This document shows positions 45,451 to 55,424 of a DNA stretch of 64,000 bases, in pieces. The stretch is from assembly GCA_009833045.1 (NCBI GenBank), contig WUUP01000001.1, positions 613,586-677,585 on the forward strand, in the 5' to 3' direction. Each line of letters begins with the position of its first letter. Position 1 is the stretch's first letter. This stretch comes from Saprospirales bacterium GYS_P2D. GTDB taxonomy: Bacteria > Bacteroidota > Bacteroidia > Chitinophagales > Saprospiraceae. The notes beneath the pieces were generated by a model. The model was not told the origin of the DNA. It worked only from the letters and a program-made list of their open reading frames with translations, and made no database searches. A program made the translations under genes and the position numbers.

Positions 45451-47061
45451 TTAATTTTCAAAAACCTCCTCAAAACGAGGCATAAATGAATCTGCAGAAG
45501 CAAGGGCCATATCATATCTCCAATCTGCGGGAATAGTAGCCTGTTGGAGGAGACATCCCTTAGTGACGTAGGGATAAATTTCGTCATAACGCATAGATCG
45601 ATTAAACTCGATCCTGCGATAGACGTCAGAGCGATTGATCTGCTCAGGATGACGATGTCCAGAGGCTCCGAGGAGCTCTACGAAACTCTCCACTGTCTCT
45701 TTGTGATATTGAGCGACACGCACTTTTTTATCCTCCACGACTAAGCCTCGCATGAGTCCAGCATCATTAGTAGCCACTCCTACGGGACAGGTATTTTTAT
45801 TGCACTCGAGAGCCTGGATACAGCCTACTGCCATCATCATAGCACGAGCGCTATAGCAGACATCCGCTCCAAGAGCCAGAGCTCTGTAAATGTGAAATCC
45901 CGTGACGATCTTGCCTGCAGCTATTAACTTGATATCACTCTTAATACCGAATCCCATGAGCGCATCAAATGCAAAAGCAAGACCCTCTCTCAGTGGCATA
46001 CCGACACTATTACTAAACTCTAAGGGTGCCGCTCCTGTACCTCCCTCTCCACCATCGATGGTGATAAAGTCCGGCTTAATACCCGTCTGTATCATAGCCT
46101 TGCAGATAGAGAGAAACTCAAACTTATTACCAATACAAAGCTTAAATCCTACAGGCTTACCACCCGAAAGATCCCTGAGCTGCTTAATGAAATGAAGAAG
46201 ACCTACAGGATCGCTAAACTCCCTATGCGCTGGTGGAGAAAGCACGTCCTCTCCCATAGGCACATTTCGGATTTCCGAGATTTCCTTTGTTACTTTTTTA
46301 GCTGGCAGGATACCTCCGTGACCTGGTTTTGCTCCTTGTGATAGCTTGAGTTCGATCATCTTTACATTGGGGGCAGTAGCCCTCTTAGCATACTGCTCTG
46401 GCGAAAAGCCTCCATCGTGGCCTCTCGACCCGAAGTATCCCGTACCGAGCTGATAGATGAGATCTCCGCCGTACTTATTATGATGCTCTGAGATACCTCC
46501 TTCGCCAGTATTATGAGCAAAATCACCAATAGCCGCTCCACCATTGAGGGCCATGATTGCATTTTTAGATAGTGAACCGTAGCTCATTGCTGATACATTG
46601 AGCAGACTACAGTCATAGGGCTGCAGACAGTCAGGGCCTCCGATGACACATCTGGGATCTTCCTCCAGATCGTGATGATCGACAGCTGCGATACTATGAT
46701 TCATCCACTCATAGCCTTCGTCATAGACATTGAGCTGAGTCCCAAATGGTGCCGTATCGAGCATTTTCTTTGAGCGTTGATAGATGATGGATCTGAATAT
46801 CCTCGGAAATGGGCGCCCATCTGTATCCGACTCAATAAAGTACTGATAGAGTTTTGGTCTCAGCCACTCAGCAATATATCGTGTGCGTCCTACTACTGGA
46901 AAATTTCGGGCAATACTGTGCTTTTTTTGACTATAGTCATAAACTCCCAAGATGACTAAACCGAGTATCCCTAAAGCAACAAAAACAAAAATCCAATGTG
47001 CTGCTACGGATAAAAATACACATATCAAGAATAACACGAACAACATGAATACAATGAGCAT
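45451..47061 (-). CDS. FMN-binding glutamate synthase family protein
   Basis: About 536 residues from ATG at 47061, which begins directly with two membrane segments (MLIVFMLFVLFLICVFLSVAA and IFVFVALGILGLVILGVY); a TTG 48 bases upstream is a weaker start. The rest is the GltB-like (alpha/beta)8 FMN domain: GGEGGTGAAPLEFSNSVG, AAGKIVTGFHIYRALALGAD and the Cys-bearing CNKNTCPVGVATN. The amidotransferase and beta-subunit parts of true glutamate synthase are missing, so this is the stand-alone membrane-anchored form whose reaction is unknown. It is divergent from xerD. Confidence 0.88.
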   Translation of the reverse strand: MLIVFMLFVLFLICVFLSVAAHWIFVFVALGILGLVILGVYDYSQKKHSIARNFPVVGRTRYIAEWLRPKLYQYFIESDTDGRPFPRIFRSIIYQRSKKMLDTAPFGTQLNVYDEGYEWMNHSIAAVDHHDLEEDPRCVIGGPDCLQPYDCSLLNVSAMSYGSLSKNAIMALNGGAAIGDFAHNTGEGGISEHHNKYGGDLIYQLGTGYFGSRGHDGGFSPEQYAKRATAPNVKMIELKLSQGAKPGHGGILPAKKVTKEISEIRNVPMGEDVLSPPAHREFSDPVGLLHFIKQLRDLSGGKPVGFKLCIGNKFEFLSICKAMIQTGIKPDFITIDGGEGGTGAAPLEFSNSVGMPLREGLAFAFDALMGFGIKSDIKLIAAGKIVTGFHIYRALALGADVCYSARAMMMAVGCIQALECNKNTCPVGVATNDAGLMRGLVVEDKKVRVAQYHKETVESFVELLGASGHRHPEQINRSDVYRRIEFNRSMRYDEIYPYVTKGCLLQQATIPADWRYDMALASADSFMPRFEEVFEN

Positions 47062-47192
47062 GACAAGTCTATATGAGTGAGCAAAGCAACTGGCCTTGAA
47101 ATAAACCAAGACCTGAGAAAGTTTTAGGTTTACGTATGCTAAAATTAAGAAACTCGAGAAGCTGAGCGAATCTTGATCAAATAAATCGAGGA

Positions 47193-48110
47193 ATGGACTG
47201 GAGTATATACAAGAAAGGATACATAGCCTATCTCATGCTGGAGAGAGGTCTGAGCGAAAACTCCATCTCTGCCTATGAAGATGATCTGGATAAATATATC
47301 GAGTGGACGAGCCTCCATCGACCTGATCTCTCCCCGAATAGCACTAAGTATACTGATCTGACGGAGTATATCTACTACCTCAACCAGCTGGGTCTGGGTG
47401 AAAAAAGTCAAGCTCGCATATTATCAGGGTTAAAATCTTTCTTCAAATATCTGCTGATCGAAGACATCATCACCGCCAGTCCCGCTGATCTGATAGAAGG
47501 CCCAAAACTCAGACGAAAAATACCTGATGTCCTAAGCTATGAGGAGATAGAGTCTATCATTAGTGCTATTGACCTGAGTCATCCTCAGGGACAGCGAAAT
47601 CGAGCGATCATAGAGACGCTATACGCCTGTGGTCTCCGAGTATCAGAGCTCGTCGGACTACTACTGACTAACTACTATCCAGATATAGGCCTCATCAAGG
47701 TGATCGGTAAAAATGATAAAGAGCGTATCGTCCCAATCGGCGAGAGCGCTATCAAATACATCAATATTTATCTCAATAGTGTGAGGAGGCTATTGCCCAA
47801 AATAGCACAAGGTCATGAGGATTTTGTATTCCTCAATCGCAGGGGCAAACAGCTCTCCAGAGTCATGATATTCAACATCGTGAAAGAAGCCGTCAAAAAT
47901 GCCGGCATCAATAAGAATGTGAGTCCGCATACCTTCCGACACTCATTTGCCACACATCTGGTCGAGGGAGGAGCAGATCTCAAGGCGGTCCAAGATATGC
48001 TCGGTCATGAATCAATAACTACCACAGAAATCTACACTCATCTCGATACACACTATCTTCGTGATACGATTATGACATATCACCCTCGAAACAAGAAAAG
48101 TGCATTCTAA
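47193..48110 (+). CDS. xerD: Tyrosine recombinase XerD-type
   Basis: A 305-residue tyrosine recombinase that resolves chromosome dimers. The N-terminal SAM-like DNA-binding domain (about 1-95: YLMLERGLSENSISAYEDDL) precedes the catalytic domain. The active residues are visible: Arg in LYACGLRVSEL, the His-x-x-Arg in SPHTFRHSFATHL, His in LGHESI and the nucleophile Tyr in TTTEIYTHL. Length is normal. Its gene overlaps the next one by 11 bases. Assignment to XerD rather than XerC is tentative. Confidence 0.9.
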   Translation: MDWSIYKKGYIAYLMLERGLSENSISAYEDDLDKYIEWTSLHRPDLSPNSTKYTDLTEYIYYLNQLGLGEKSQARILSGLKSFFKYLLIEDIITASPADLIEGPKLRRKIPDVLSYEEIESIISAIDLSHPQGQRNRAIIETLYACGLRVSELVGLLLTNYYPDIGLIKVIGKNDKERIVPIGESAIKYINIYLNSVRRLLPKIAQGHEDFVFLNRRGKQLSRVMIFNIVKEAVKNAGINKNVSPHTFRHSFATHLVEGGADLKAVQDMLGHESITTTEIYTHLDTHYLRDTIMTYHPRNKKSAF

Positions 48111-49839
48111 GGAGTATCCACCATATAGCCGTGTAGCTCTGCTAATACTGGGCCTGATCACTATGGCTGGATGCTACAATCAGGTCTCCCTCACTGGAGG
48201 ACCTCGTGATGAGAAGCCTCCGATATTGGATACGCTGCAGTCATTTCAAAATAATCAGATACATTTTGAAAAGCAGGACATCGTCTTATACTTTGACGAA
48301 TTCATAAATCTCAAGAATGCGAGCAAACAAATACTCATCACACCACCCCTTACCTACAATCCTAAGTACTCAGGGAAAGGGAAAGAGGTCAAAGTGGAAT
48401 TTGACGATAGAGAAGTACTCAAAGAGAATGTGACCTATGTGGTCAATTTTGGCGAATCGATCACTGATTATACAGAGGGCAATGAGGTCGAAGACTTTAC
48501 TTTGGTATTCTCTACAGGAGACTATATCGATAGTCTATCTATTAGCGGTACTGTCATGGATGCCAAAACTCGAAAAGCATCAGAAGACTATCTCGTCTTA
48601 CTTTACGAATCTTTGGAAGACTCCATAGTCTACCAAGAAAAACCATTTTACTTTGCTCGAGTCGACAAGTCTGGAAACTTTGAGATTAAAAATCTTAGAG
48701 CTGATACCTTCAAAGTATTCGTGCTCAACGATCAAAATGTCAACTATACCTACGAACCTGGCAATGAAGAAATAGGATTTTTAGAAGAACCCATCATTCT
48801 ATCAGATACTGCGGAGATAGTGCTGACGCTCGAAAGCTTCATGGAGCGGCAGCCATCGAGATATGTCAGCTATGAGGTAGTGAATAAAGGACATATTCGC
48901 CTGGAGTTTTCGGCAGCTCCCGATCTCAGCAAATTAAAACTAATAGACAGCTCTGTAGTCAGCCACCTGATCACTGAGTCATCTGATAGCAGAGTAGACT
49001 TCTGGTATCAGCCTGTCGAGCTCAGCAGGCTAAACCTGAGCTACCAAAGAGCTGACGCCACTGATACCATCCAGATGCGGATCAATACTAAATCTGCAGA
49101 AGCCCTCGATACGCTGATAGAGCTCAAATATCAAAAACCAAAAGGTAATATCAATCCTCACCCAAATAAGACTATACGGTATACTACATCAAGACCTATC
49201 ACCACTATAGACACCACACTACTTTCGATCATAGACACCTCCGCTCTCGATACTCTCAGCTATACTGTCGTGATCGATAGCATCACGCATCAGGATATAC
49301 ATCTCTCTGCAGACTGGGCTGCAGATAGTAGCTACCTGATCACCTGGCTACCGGGAGCTACCTCAGACATGTGGGGCTATAGTAATGATACTGTGATCCA
49401 TGATCTCACTATCGGTAACCCGATCGACTATGGAGATATAGAACTGACTATCAACAATATACCCGCAGACACCAGCTACTACATAGAGCTGCTCGAGGGT
49501 GATCGTAGTATTGATGAATGGATCATATCTCAAGACACGACCCTGCTAATCCGAGAGCTCGCCCCCGGCAGCTATAGTCTACGACTACTCGAAGATCGCA
49601 ACCAAAACAAACAGTGGGATCCAGGAAATTATCAACAAAAACAACAATCCGAACGTATATTCGATAATATTAAGATGGAAGATCTACGGGGCAACTGGAC
49701 ATTACAGTATACTCTGGACATCCGAGAGGCGATCAATAATACTCAAACAAATGATGAAACTAAAGACGGACAACCTCAAGAAGACCTACGGCAACAGGAC
49801 GGTCGTCAAAGGGGTCTCGGTAGAGGTCAGTCAGGGTGA
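48100..49839 (+). CDS. Ig-like domain lipoprotein
   Basis: A 579-residue lipoprotein with the lipobox MAGC (Cys25). The mature part opens with [12 protein letters not shown] and an Ig-like Big_5 domain (about 35-140: [41 protein letters not shown]). A carboxypeptidase-regulatory-like beta domain (about 145-225) and further beta-rich parts follow, with [19 protein letters not shown] near the end. The start is GTG, overlapping xerD. The final 29 residues (Gln/Gly/Arg-rich) are encoded by sequence overlapping the start of lptB in another frame. It may be an outer-membrane or surface protein; function unknown. Confidence 0.8.
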   Translation: MHSKEYPPYSRVALLILGLITMAGCYNQVSLTGGPRDEKPPILDTLQSFQNNQIHFEKQDIVLYFDEFINLKNASKQILITPPLTYNPKYSGKGKEVKVEFDDREVLKENVTYVVNFGESITDYTEGNEVEDFTLVFSTGDYIDSLSISGTVMDAKTRKASEDYLVLLYESLEDSIVYQEKPFYFARVDKSGNFEIKNLRADTFKVFVLNDQNVNYTYEPGNEEIGFLEEPIILSDTAEIVLTLESFMERQPSRYVSYEVVNKGHIRLEFSAAPDLSKLKLIDSSVVSHLITESSDSRVDFWYQPVELSRLNLSYQRADATDTIQMRINTKSAEALDTLIELKYQKPKGNINPHPNKTIRYTTSRPITTIDTTLLSIIDTSALDTLSYTVVIDSITHQDIHLSADWAADSSYLITWLPGATSDMWGYSNDTVIHDLTIGNPIDYGDIELTINNIPADTSYYIELLEGDRSIDEWIISQDTTLLIRELAPGSYSLRLLEDRNQNKQWDPGNYQQKQQSERIFDNIKMEDLRGNWTLQYTLDIREAINNTQTNDETKDGQPQEDLRQQDGRQRGLGRGQSG

Positions 49840-50494
49840 GATCGTAGGCCTCCTCGGACCCAATGGTGCTGGCAAAACAACCAGTTTCTATATGATCGTA
49901 GGATTCGTACGACCCGATAGCGGTGCTGTGTATCTGGAAGATCAAGAAATCACTAAGCTGGCTATGTACAAGCGAGCACGGCTGGGACTGGGCTACCTCC
50001 CACAGGAGGCGTCAGTATTCAGAAAGCTAAGTGTCGAAAACAACATAAAGGCAGTGCTCGAGATGACCGAGCTATCTAAAGTGGAGCAAAAAGATAAGCT
50101 CGAATCACTCATCGCCGAATTTGGCCTCGAAAAAGTCCGTACTAATCTCGGAGACTCTCTCTCTGGAGGAGAGCGGAGACGTACCGAGATAGCCAGAGCA
50201 CTCGCTACCGATCCTAAGTTTATTCTATTAGATGAGCCGTTTGCAGGGATCGATCCGATCGCCGTGGAGGACATACAGTATATAGTGGCTAAGCTAAAAA
50301 CCAAGAATATAGGTATTCTCATCACGGACCACAATGTACAGGAGACACTATCGATCACCGATCGCTCATATCTCATGTTTGAGGGATCAATACTCCGCAC
50401 TGGTACATCCGAGCAGCTCGCCGAAGATGAGCTCGTACGGAAAGTATATCTGGGTCAGCAGTTTGAACTAAAAAGAAAGAACCTTGACCTCTAA
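49751..50494 (+). CDS. lptB: LPS export ABC transporter ATP-binding protein
   Basis: A 247-residue ATPase powering transport of lipopolysaccharide to the outer membrane. Walker A is [14 protein letters not shown], signature [15 protein letters not shown], Walker [13 protein letters not shown] and the switch His in [11 protein letters not shown]. The start is ATG 49751 or the ATG immediately after; family alignment ([16 protein letters not shown]) requires one of them, so the overlap of 86-89 bases with the preceding lipoprotein gene is real. LptF/LptG and LptC genes are not visible nearby. Confidence 0.95.
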   Translation: MMKLKTDNLKKTYGNRTVVKGVSVEVSQGEIVGLLGPNGAGKTTSFYMIVGFVRPDSGAVYLEDQEITKLAMYKRARLGLGYLPQEASVFRKLSVENNIKAVLEMTELSKVEQKDKLESLIAEFGLEKVRTNLGDSLSGGERRRTEIARALATDPKFILLDEPFAGIDPIAVEDIQYIVAKLKTKNIGILITDHNVQETLSITDRSYLMFEGSILRTGTSEQLAEDELVRKVYLGQQFELKRKNLDL

Positions 50495-50732
50495 AGTCAT
50501 ATCGGTCATAGGCATCCTCTCTCTGATCATCGCTTGTAGACCTCCAGAGAAAAATCAAGTCCTCAGCCCCCGAGTACGATACATGAGGGATACTATGTTC
50601 ATCAATCAGAAGAAAGCTCTAAATGCCGAGCTCGACTCGCTATGTGAACTCAACACTCCTCAATATATCGAGGCTATGGTCGACTCGCTACTCGAGATCG
50701 AAAGGGAGAGAATACAAGAACTGAGCGAATGA
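50484..50732 (+). CDS. Small lipoprotein, hypothetical
   Basis: An 82-residue putative lipoprotein with the lipobox LIIAC (Cys18). The rest is charged and helical ([37 protein letters not shown]). The start is TTG and overlaps the end of lptB by 11 bases; the next small lipoprotein gene overlaps it by 4 (ATGA). I do not recognise the family. Its position after lptB and the tight overlaps suggest one transcript. Confidence 0.6.
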   Translation: MTSKVISVIGILSLIIACRPPEKNQVLSPRVRYMRDTMFINQKKALNAELDSLCELNTPQYIEAMVDSLLEIERERIQELSE

Positions 50733-51061
50733 AATGGCTACTATACATATGGCTGATGATGGTATGCTACAGCTGTGGTGATCCAGTGGCTCATGATTTA
50801 GCTATAGCTAAAGTAGAAGTACAGATCAAGGTCGATCAACATAGAAAGTCACGCACTAATGAATGTCGAGCAGAGGCCCTACTCAAGGCTGAAGAAATAG
50901 TAGACTCCATCATACTCACTTGGGATCTCAATCCTATTGATGATACTCTTTATCGCCCGACGATCCCAGACAAGCCAAAATATATACCCGTAGACACCTC
51001 AGTATTCAAATCTGAAAGTTCTGTTAAACCAGTATTAGATCATTCTGTCAATAAGGGATAG
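50729..51061 (+). CDS. Small lipoprotein, hypothetical
   Basis: A 110-residue putative lipoprotein; the signal ends in CYSC with Cys16 as the likely acylated residue. The mature part is helical (ECRAEALLKAEEIVDSIIL) and then proline-rich (DTLYRPTIPDKPKYIPVD). A pattern of EAL-x-AE-x2-VDS followed by P-x-KP seems familiar from unnamed Bacteroidota proteins, but I know no function. It starts at ATG, coupled to the preceding gene by ATGA. Confidence 0.6.
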   Translation: MKWLLYIWLMMVCYSCGDPVAHDLAIAKVEVQIKVDQHRKSRTNECRAEALLKAEEIVDSIILTWDLNPIDDTLYRPTIPDKPKYIPVDTSVFKSESSVKPVLDHSVNKG

Positions 51062-51149
51062 GTTGCACTTTTGTAGGTGCATCAATGACAAACGGGGTGG
51101 AATCGGCCAGATATCACCCATGGATCTGAGAATTGATGATTGAGATCGT

Positions 51150-51157
51150 TAGCTTTG
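51150..51157 (+). promoter_or_regulatory. -7 element before the Bat operon
   Basis: TAGCTTTG matches TAnnTTTG exactly and lies 62 bases before the MoxR start codon. No good -33 element stands at the ideal spacing. A second, weaker candidate (CACTTTTG, about 51068) lies upstream. Confidence 0.4.
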
Positions 51158-51219
51158 TGACATCTCAGCCGTAAAAGGGCAAAAAGATAAAGTTCATTTG
51201 TTTTTTATAAATCAAGCAT

Positions 51220-52218
51220 ATGCAGACATCCGTAGATATCGAAGCACTTAATCAACAGATACAGTTAGATAGTGCTTTTTTAGATGATATCCATCGTGAG
51301 GCCGCAGAGGTCATCGTAGGGCAAGACTATATGATGGATCGCCTATTATTAGGTCTCCTGAGCAATGGTCACATCCTATTAGAAGGGCTACCGGGTCTGG
51401 CCAAGACCTTAGCTATCAAGACACTATCATCGATCATCGATGTCTCGTTTAAGCGGATACAGTTTACCCCAGATCTTCTCCCAGCGGATATCTTGGGTAC
51501 GATGATTTATAATCAGAAGAGCAATGAGTTCTCAATCCGTAAAGGGCCAATCTTCGCTAATTTTATCCTCGCAGATGAGATCAATCGTGCTCCCGCTAAG
51601 GTACAAAGTGCCCTGCTCGAGTCTATGCAAGAGCGACAAGTGACTATTGGAAAAGATACCTTCAAACTCGAAGAGCCCTTCTTAGTATTGGCTACTCAAA
51701 ACCCTATCGAGCAAGAAGGCACCTACCCGCTACCCGAGGCGCAGACCGATAGATTCATGCTTAAAGTGAATGTCGGATATCCTAATAAAGAAGAAGAACT
51801 CGAGATCATCCGTCGAAATGTCTCTGGGAGTATCAGCAAAAAAGTAAATGCAGTGGTCAAGCCAGAGCAGATCATCAAAGCTCGCCAGATGGTCCGCAAA
51901 ATCTATATGGATGAAAAGGTCGAGCGATATATCATCGATATAGTGTTCGCCACTCGAGACCCAAAAGAATATGGGCTCAAAGACATGTCAGCGCTCATCA
52001 ACTATGGTGGCTCTCCGAGAGCATCGATTAATCTCGCATTGGCCGCCAGAGCCTATGCCTTCATGCAAAAACGTGGATATGTCATCCCTGATGATGTACG
52101 CAGCGTGTGTCGTGATGTCATGAGACATCGTATAGGCCTGACCTATGAAGCCGAAGCTGAAAATATAACTCAAGAAGACATCATCACTCAGATCCTCAAC
52201 GCTGTAGAAGTACCTTAA
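51220..52218 (+). CDS. MoxR family AAA+ ATPase
   Basis: A 332-residue AAA+ ATPase, the first gene of the Bat operon. Walker A is EGLPGLAKTLA, Walker B FILADEINRAPAKVQSALLESMQERQ, and the sensor-1 region ATQNPIEQEGTYPLPEAQ. MoxR proteins act as chaperones or activators for partner complexes that contain von Willebrand A (VWA) proteins, here BatA/BatB and the DUF58 protein. Length and motifs are normal. Starts at ATG. Confidence 0.94.
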   Translation: MQTSVDIEALNQQIQLDSAFLDDIHREAAEVIVGQDYMMDRLLLGLLSNGHILLEGLPGLAKTLAIKTLSSIIDVSFKRIQFTPDLLPADILGTMIYNQKSNEFSIRKGPIFANFILADEINRAPAKVQSALLESMQERQVTIGKDTFKLEEPFLVLATQNPIEQEGTYPLPEAQTDRFMLKVNVGYPNKEEELEIIRRNVSGSISKKVNAVVKPEQIIKARQMVRKIYMDEKVERYIIDIVFATRDPKEYGLKDMSALINYGGSPRASINLALAARAYAFMQKRGYVIPDDVRSVCRDVMRHRIGLTYEAEAENITQEDIITQILNAVEVP

Positions 52219-52234
52219 GCCAGACGCTGAGCAC

Positions 52235-53485
52235 ATGATCAGAGCACTCTATAGTATGATATTCTCTCTCCTGAGCATCTGCATATCGCAGGCCCAGCTA
52301 CAGCCATTGGAGCAGCTGGACAGCCTGATGTATGGGCAGCAGTTTAGCCGATTTTTCTTGGAGGGCAATATTGAAAAGTCACTACCTGTGACAATCGTAT
52401 TAGCTCGGATAGAGGATCGACTGCAGGGATACGCCTACTATGGTGACAATATGGATCGCTATTACTTGGAAGGCACCATCTCTAATGACGGCACTATTGA
52501 TCTCGACGAATATGATAGCTATCATAGAGTCACTGGATATATCGATGGCAATCTACTGCGGCCCTATGATCTGTTCGCCTGGAGTAGTAGCTCAAGCGAT
52601 CTGACACTGAGCATGACTCTCTATACTCAGGAGCGTCCACCGCACGAGATAGAACTATTCGAGTCGACAGATAGTGAGAAAAGATCACAAATATTCATCC
52701 GAGAAGATCTCCGACAGATATCGATCAACCCTCTCGGAGAGATCAATCTGCGGTGGATAGACTTCCTCTGCGAAGGCATCAACTGCTACGAGAATAGACC
52801 CAACATCAAACTTGACAATCCTGTAGAGTTTGAGCTGGAGCTAAAGGATTATAAATTCTTGAAAGTATATCCAGATCATAGCTTCAGGGAGTCTCAGGTG
52901 GTACCCTATGTGATCAGATCAGCACATAGTTTTGATAAGTCTATGTCGATCGCATATCCTGACTTAGGTGATGATGTATTCAGCGAATGGATGAGCGAAT
53001 ATCTTTGGCCAATTGTATTGGAACATGATGATGAATTTGTAGATAAGAGTGATCGATTTCAGCATCGCTATACCAGTGATTTTTATATCACGATGATGAG
53101 TGATGAGCTCATGAGTGGCTATATATATAGCCAGTCTACGGAGGATAGCGATGTCATCACCGCCGCTTTTATATTTGATCGCAACAAGTCTAAATTTTAC
53201 AGGCTCAATGATATTTTCGAGAAGAATTTTGATTACGCTTTTTTCTTAGAGCGATATCTCGAAAAAGTAAAGCGAGGACGCATGATCAATGAGCACCGCA
53301 TGGTACAGTCTGTCCTAAAAAAAGAAGATTATAGTCATCTGATCTTAGCACCAGAGGGCTTGATATTTTTTACGGATTTTCATGTATTATATGGTCGCAG
53401 ACACATCTTAGTGCCCTATGAAGAAGTGAGAAACTCGATCAACAACAAGGCTATCCAAAACTATCTCAAAAAAGAGCGCCTATGA
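52235..53485 (+). CDS. Exported protein with possible DUF3298-like C-terminus
   Basis: A 416-residue protein with a signal peptide cleaved near ISQAQ (about residue 21). The N-terminal third has GYAYYGDNMDRYYLEGTISN, like the short beta repeats of envelope proteins. The C-terminal part (about 225-410) ends in LILAPEGLIFFTDFHVLYG and HILVPYEEVRN, which resembles the closing segment of DUF3298/RsiV-type domains (inference). It lies between the MoxR and DUF58 genes; its stop overlaps the DUF58 start (ATGA), showing it belongs to the Bat operon, where such a gene is not usual. Confidence 0.7.
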   Translation: MIRALYSMIFSLLSICISQAQLQPLEQLDSLMYGQQFSRFFLEGNIEKSLPVTIVLARIEDRLQGYAYYGDNMDRYYLEGTISNDGTIDLDEYDSYHRVTGYIDGNLLRPYDLFAWSSSSSDLTLSMTLYTQERPPHEIELFESTDSEKRSQIFIREDLRQISINPLGEINLRWIDFLCEGINCYENRPNIKLDNPVEFELELKDYKFLKVYPDHSFRESQVVPYVIRSAHSFDKSMSIAYPDLGDDVFSEWMSEYLWPIVLEHDDEFVDKSDRFQHRYTSDFYITMMSDELMSGYIYSQSTEDSDVITAAFIFDRNKSKFYRLNDIFEKNFDYAFFLERYLEKVKRGRMINEHRMVQSVLKKEDYSHLILAPEGLIFFTDFHVLYGRRHILVPYEEVRNSINNKAIQNYLKKERL

Positions 53486-54354
53486 AAGATACCGCCGAGA
53501 TACTAAAAAAGGTCCGCAAGATCGAGATCAAGACAAAAGAACTGAGTAAACATCTCTTTTCTGGGGAGTATGGCTCTACTTTCAAAGGTCGAGGTATGTC
53601 TTTCAGCGAGGTCCGAGACTATCAGTATGGGGATGACATCCGAAACATCGACTGGAATGTCACTGCTCGTACGGGCACTCCACATGTCAAAGTATTCGAG
53701 GAGGAGCGAGAGCTGACGGTGATGTTTTTGATCGATATTAGTAAGTCTTCATTCTTTGGTACGGTCAATCAGTTCAAAAGTGAAATCAATACTGAGATCT
53801 GCGCCACTTTAGCTTTCTCAGCCCTAACTAATAATGATAAAGTAGGTGCTATACTATTCACCGACAAGGTGGAAAAATACATACCGCCAAAGAAAGGTCG
53901 TCAGCATATCCTACGCATTATCCGTGAGATCATTTATCACGAGCCGGAGCGTCAAGGCACAGACATCAGCAGCGCCATGGCCTACCTAAATAATGTGGTC
54001 AAGAAGAAATCGATCTGCTTCGTCTTGTCCGACTTTATAGCAGAAGATTATAACGATGCGCTCAGGATCGCCGCTAAACGCCATGATATCATCGGAGTCC
54101 GAGCCTATGACGATCTCGAGGAGGCTCTACCAAATGTAGGTCTGATCAAAATGAAGGATGCCGAAACTGGCAATATCCAACTCGTAGATACATCCTCTAA
54201 AAAACTGAGAGAGCATTACGCCCAATATTTCAAGGAACATATGGAGTACTGTCAGAGTGCATTCAGGAAGTCAGGTGCGTCCATCATCAATATCAACACC
54301 AGAGAAGATTACGTCAAGCATTTATTGAGATTTTTCAAAAGTCGACATAGATGA
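53482..54354 (+). CDS. DUF58 domain protein
   Basis: A 290-residue DUF58 (VWA-like) protein. The hallmark is in GRGMSFSEVRDYQYGDDIR and IDWNVTARTGTPHVKVFEEE, followed by FLIDISKSSFFG, a degenerate MIDAS-like motif, and a VWA-type fold to the end. DUF58 proteins are standard partners of MoxR ATPases. No signal peptide, so it is probably cytoplasmic. It overlaps both neighbours by 4 bases. Confidence 0.94.
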   Translation: MKDTAEILKKVRKIEIKTKELSKHLFSGEYGSTFKGRGMSFSEVRDYQYGDDIRNIDWNVTARTGTPHVKVFEEERELTVMFLIDISKSSFFGTVNQFKSEINTEICATLAFSALTNNDKVGAILFTDKVEKYIPPKKGRQHILRIIREIIYHEPERQGTDISSAMAYLNNVVKKKSICFVLSDFIAEDYNDALRIAAKRHDIIGVRAYDDLEEALPNVGLIKMKDAETGNIQLVDTSSKKLREHYAQYFKEHMEYCQSAFRKSGASIININTREDYVKHLLRFFKSRHR

Positions 54355-55424
54355 TCAGAAGCTTAAGCGTCATATTATTCTCATTACTATGTGCCCTATC
54401 GGTACATAGCCAAATAAAAGTCACTGGGGCCTTTGCTCAAGACAGTGTAGAGATCGGCCATGAGCTTGACTTCACGCTGAGCATAGAGACGGAGAGCGGC
54501 TATGAGATAGTGGCTGTGCCTCGTTTATTCTTGGATAGTGTATACTCGGCACTACAGACCTACAAAGTCAATCCTAATGATACAGCTGGAGCAACTCCAC
54601 CTCAGCTCGCTGACTATGAGATCATCCATACAGGAGACTGGTCAGATGCTAATGATGACAATATCTTTGGCCCGGATGAGCTCGTATGGACGACATCGTC
54701 TGTAGGCAGCAAGACACTCCATGAGCACAGTTTTAGGTTTAAATTTTGGGATCCAGGGCAGAATGTGATCGCACTACCGCCCGTACTCTATCAAGATGCC
54801 AGCGGCACTCAGGATCAGTACTACGATGGAGGCCAAGTGGTCATCAAGGTAACGCCACCTGCTGCGGTACAGGGTATCTCACCAGACTCCCTGCAGGCAG
54901 CTCCGATCAAACCAATCATCACCGAAGCAAAGAATATCACTGATTTCTACATCTACTTCTATATCATAGGCGGACTACTTTTAGGAGCCTTAGTATATTG
55001 GCTGACTAAGCGATACAACAATCGACCTACTGAATCAGTAGTCGTGGAGACAGCTCCTGAGGTCATCATCCCTGCTCATGAGAAAGCCCTCAGCGCTCTA
55101 TCCGAACTAAGATCTAAGCAGCTATGGCAAAAGGGTGAAGTAAAAGCCTATCAGTCCGAACTGACATTCATCATACGTGACTATCTCGAGGATCGCTATG
55201 ATGTGCCTGCTCTCGAGTCAACGACCGATGAGATCATCAGAAATCTGAAAGATGCAAATCTCGATATCACACAAGTAGGATCTCTTAAGCGAATCTTGCA
55301 GGTGGCAGATTTAGTGAAATTTGCGAAAGCGACTCCTGACGAAAGTATCCATGACTCCTTCATGAGTGAGGCAGAGAGCTTCGTGCAGCAGACTAAAGAA
55401 GAAAAGACAATGACGGATGAATAG
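54351..55424 (+). CDS. BatD-/DUF4381-like membrane protein of the Bat operon
   Basis: A 357-residue protein with a signal peptide (cleaved near VHSQ), an extracytoplasmic beta-rich domain (about 20-170), one membrane segment (about 198-217) and a cytoplasmic helical tail (LSALSELRSKQLWQKGEVKAYQ, then IRDYLEDRYDVPALESTTDE). The tail resembles the C-terminal part of BatD and DUF4381 proteins. Overlaps of 4 bases upstream and 8 downstream keep it in the operon. A role in the inner-membrane Bat complex is inferred. Confidence 0.78.
   Translation: MIRSLSVILFSLLCALSVHSQIKVTGAFAQDSVEIGHELDFTLSIETESGYEIVAVPRLFLDSVYSALQTYKVNPNDTAGATPPQLADYEIIHTGDWSDANDDNIFGPDELVWTTSSVGSKTLHEHSFRFKFWDPGQNVIALPPVLYQDASGTQDQYYDGGQVVIKVTPPAAVQGISPDSLQAAPIKPIITEAKNITDFYIYFYIIGGLLLGALVYWLTKRYNNRPTESVVVETAPEVIIPAHEKALSALSELRSKQLWQKGEVKAYQSELTFIIRDYLEDRYDVPALESTTDEIIRNLKDANLDITQVGSLKRILQVADLVKFAKATPDESIHDSFMSEAESFVQQTKEEKTMTDE

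Noticed and set aside
47110-47192. dif recombination site near xerD
   Set aside because: No convincing dif-like palindrome was recognised, and xerD genes are often far from dif.
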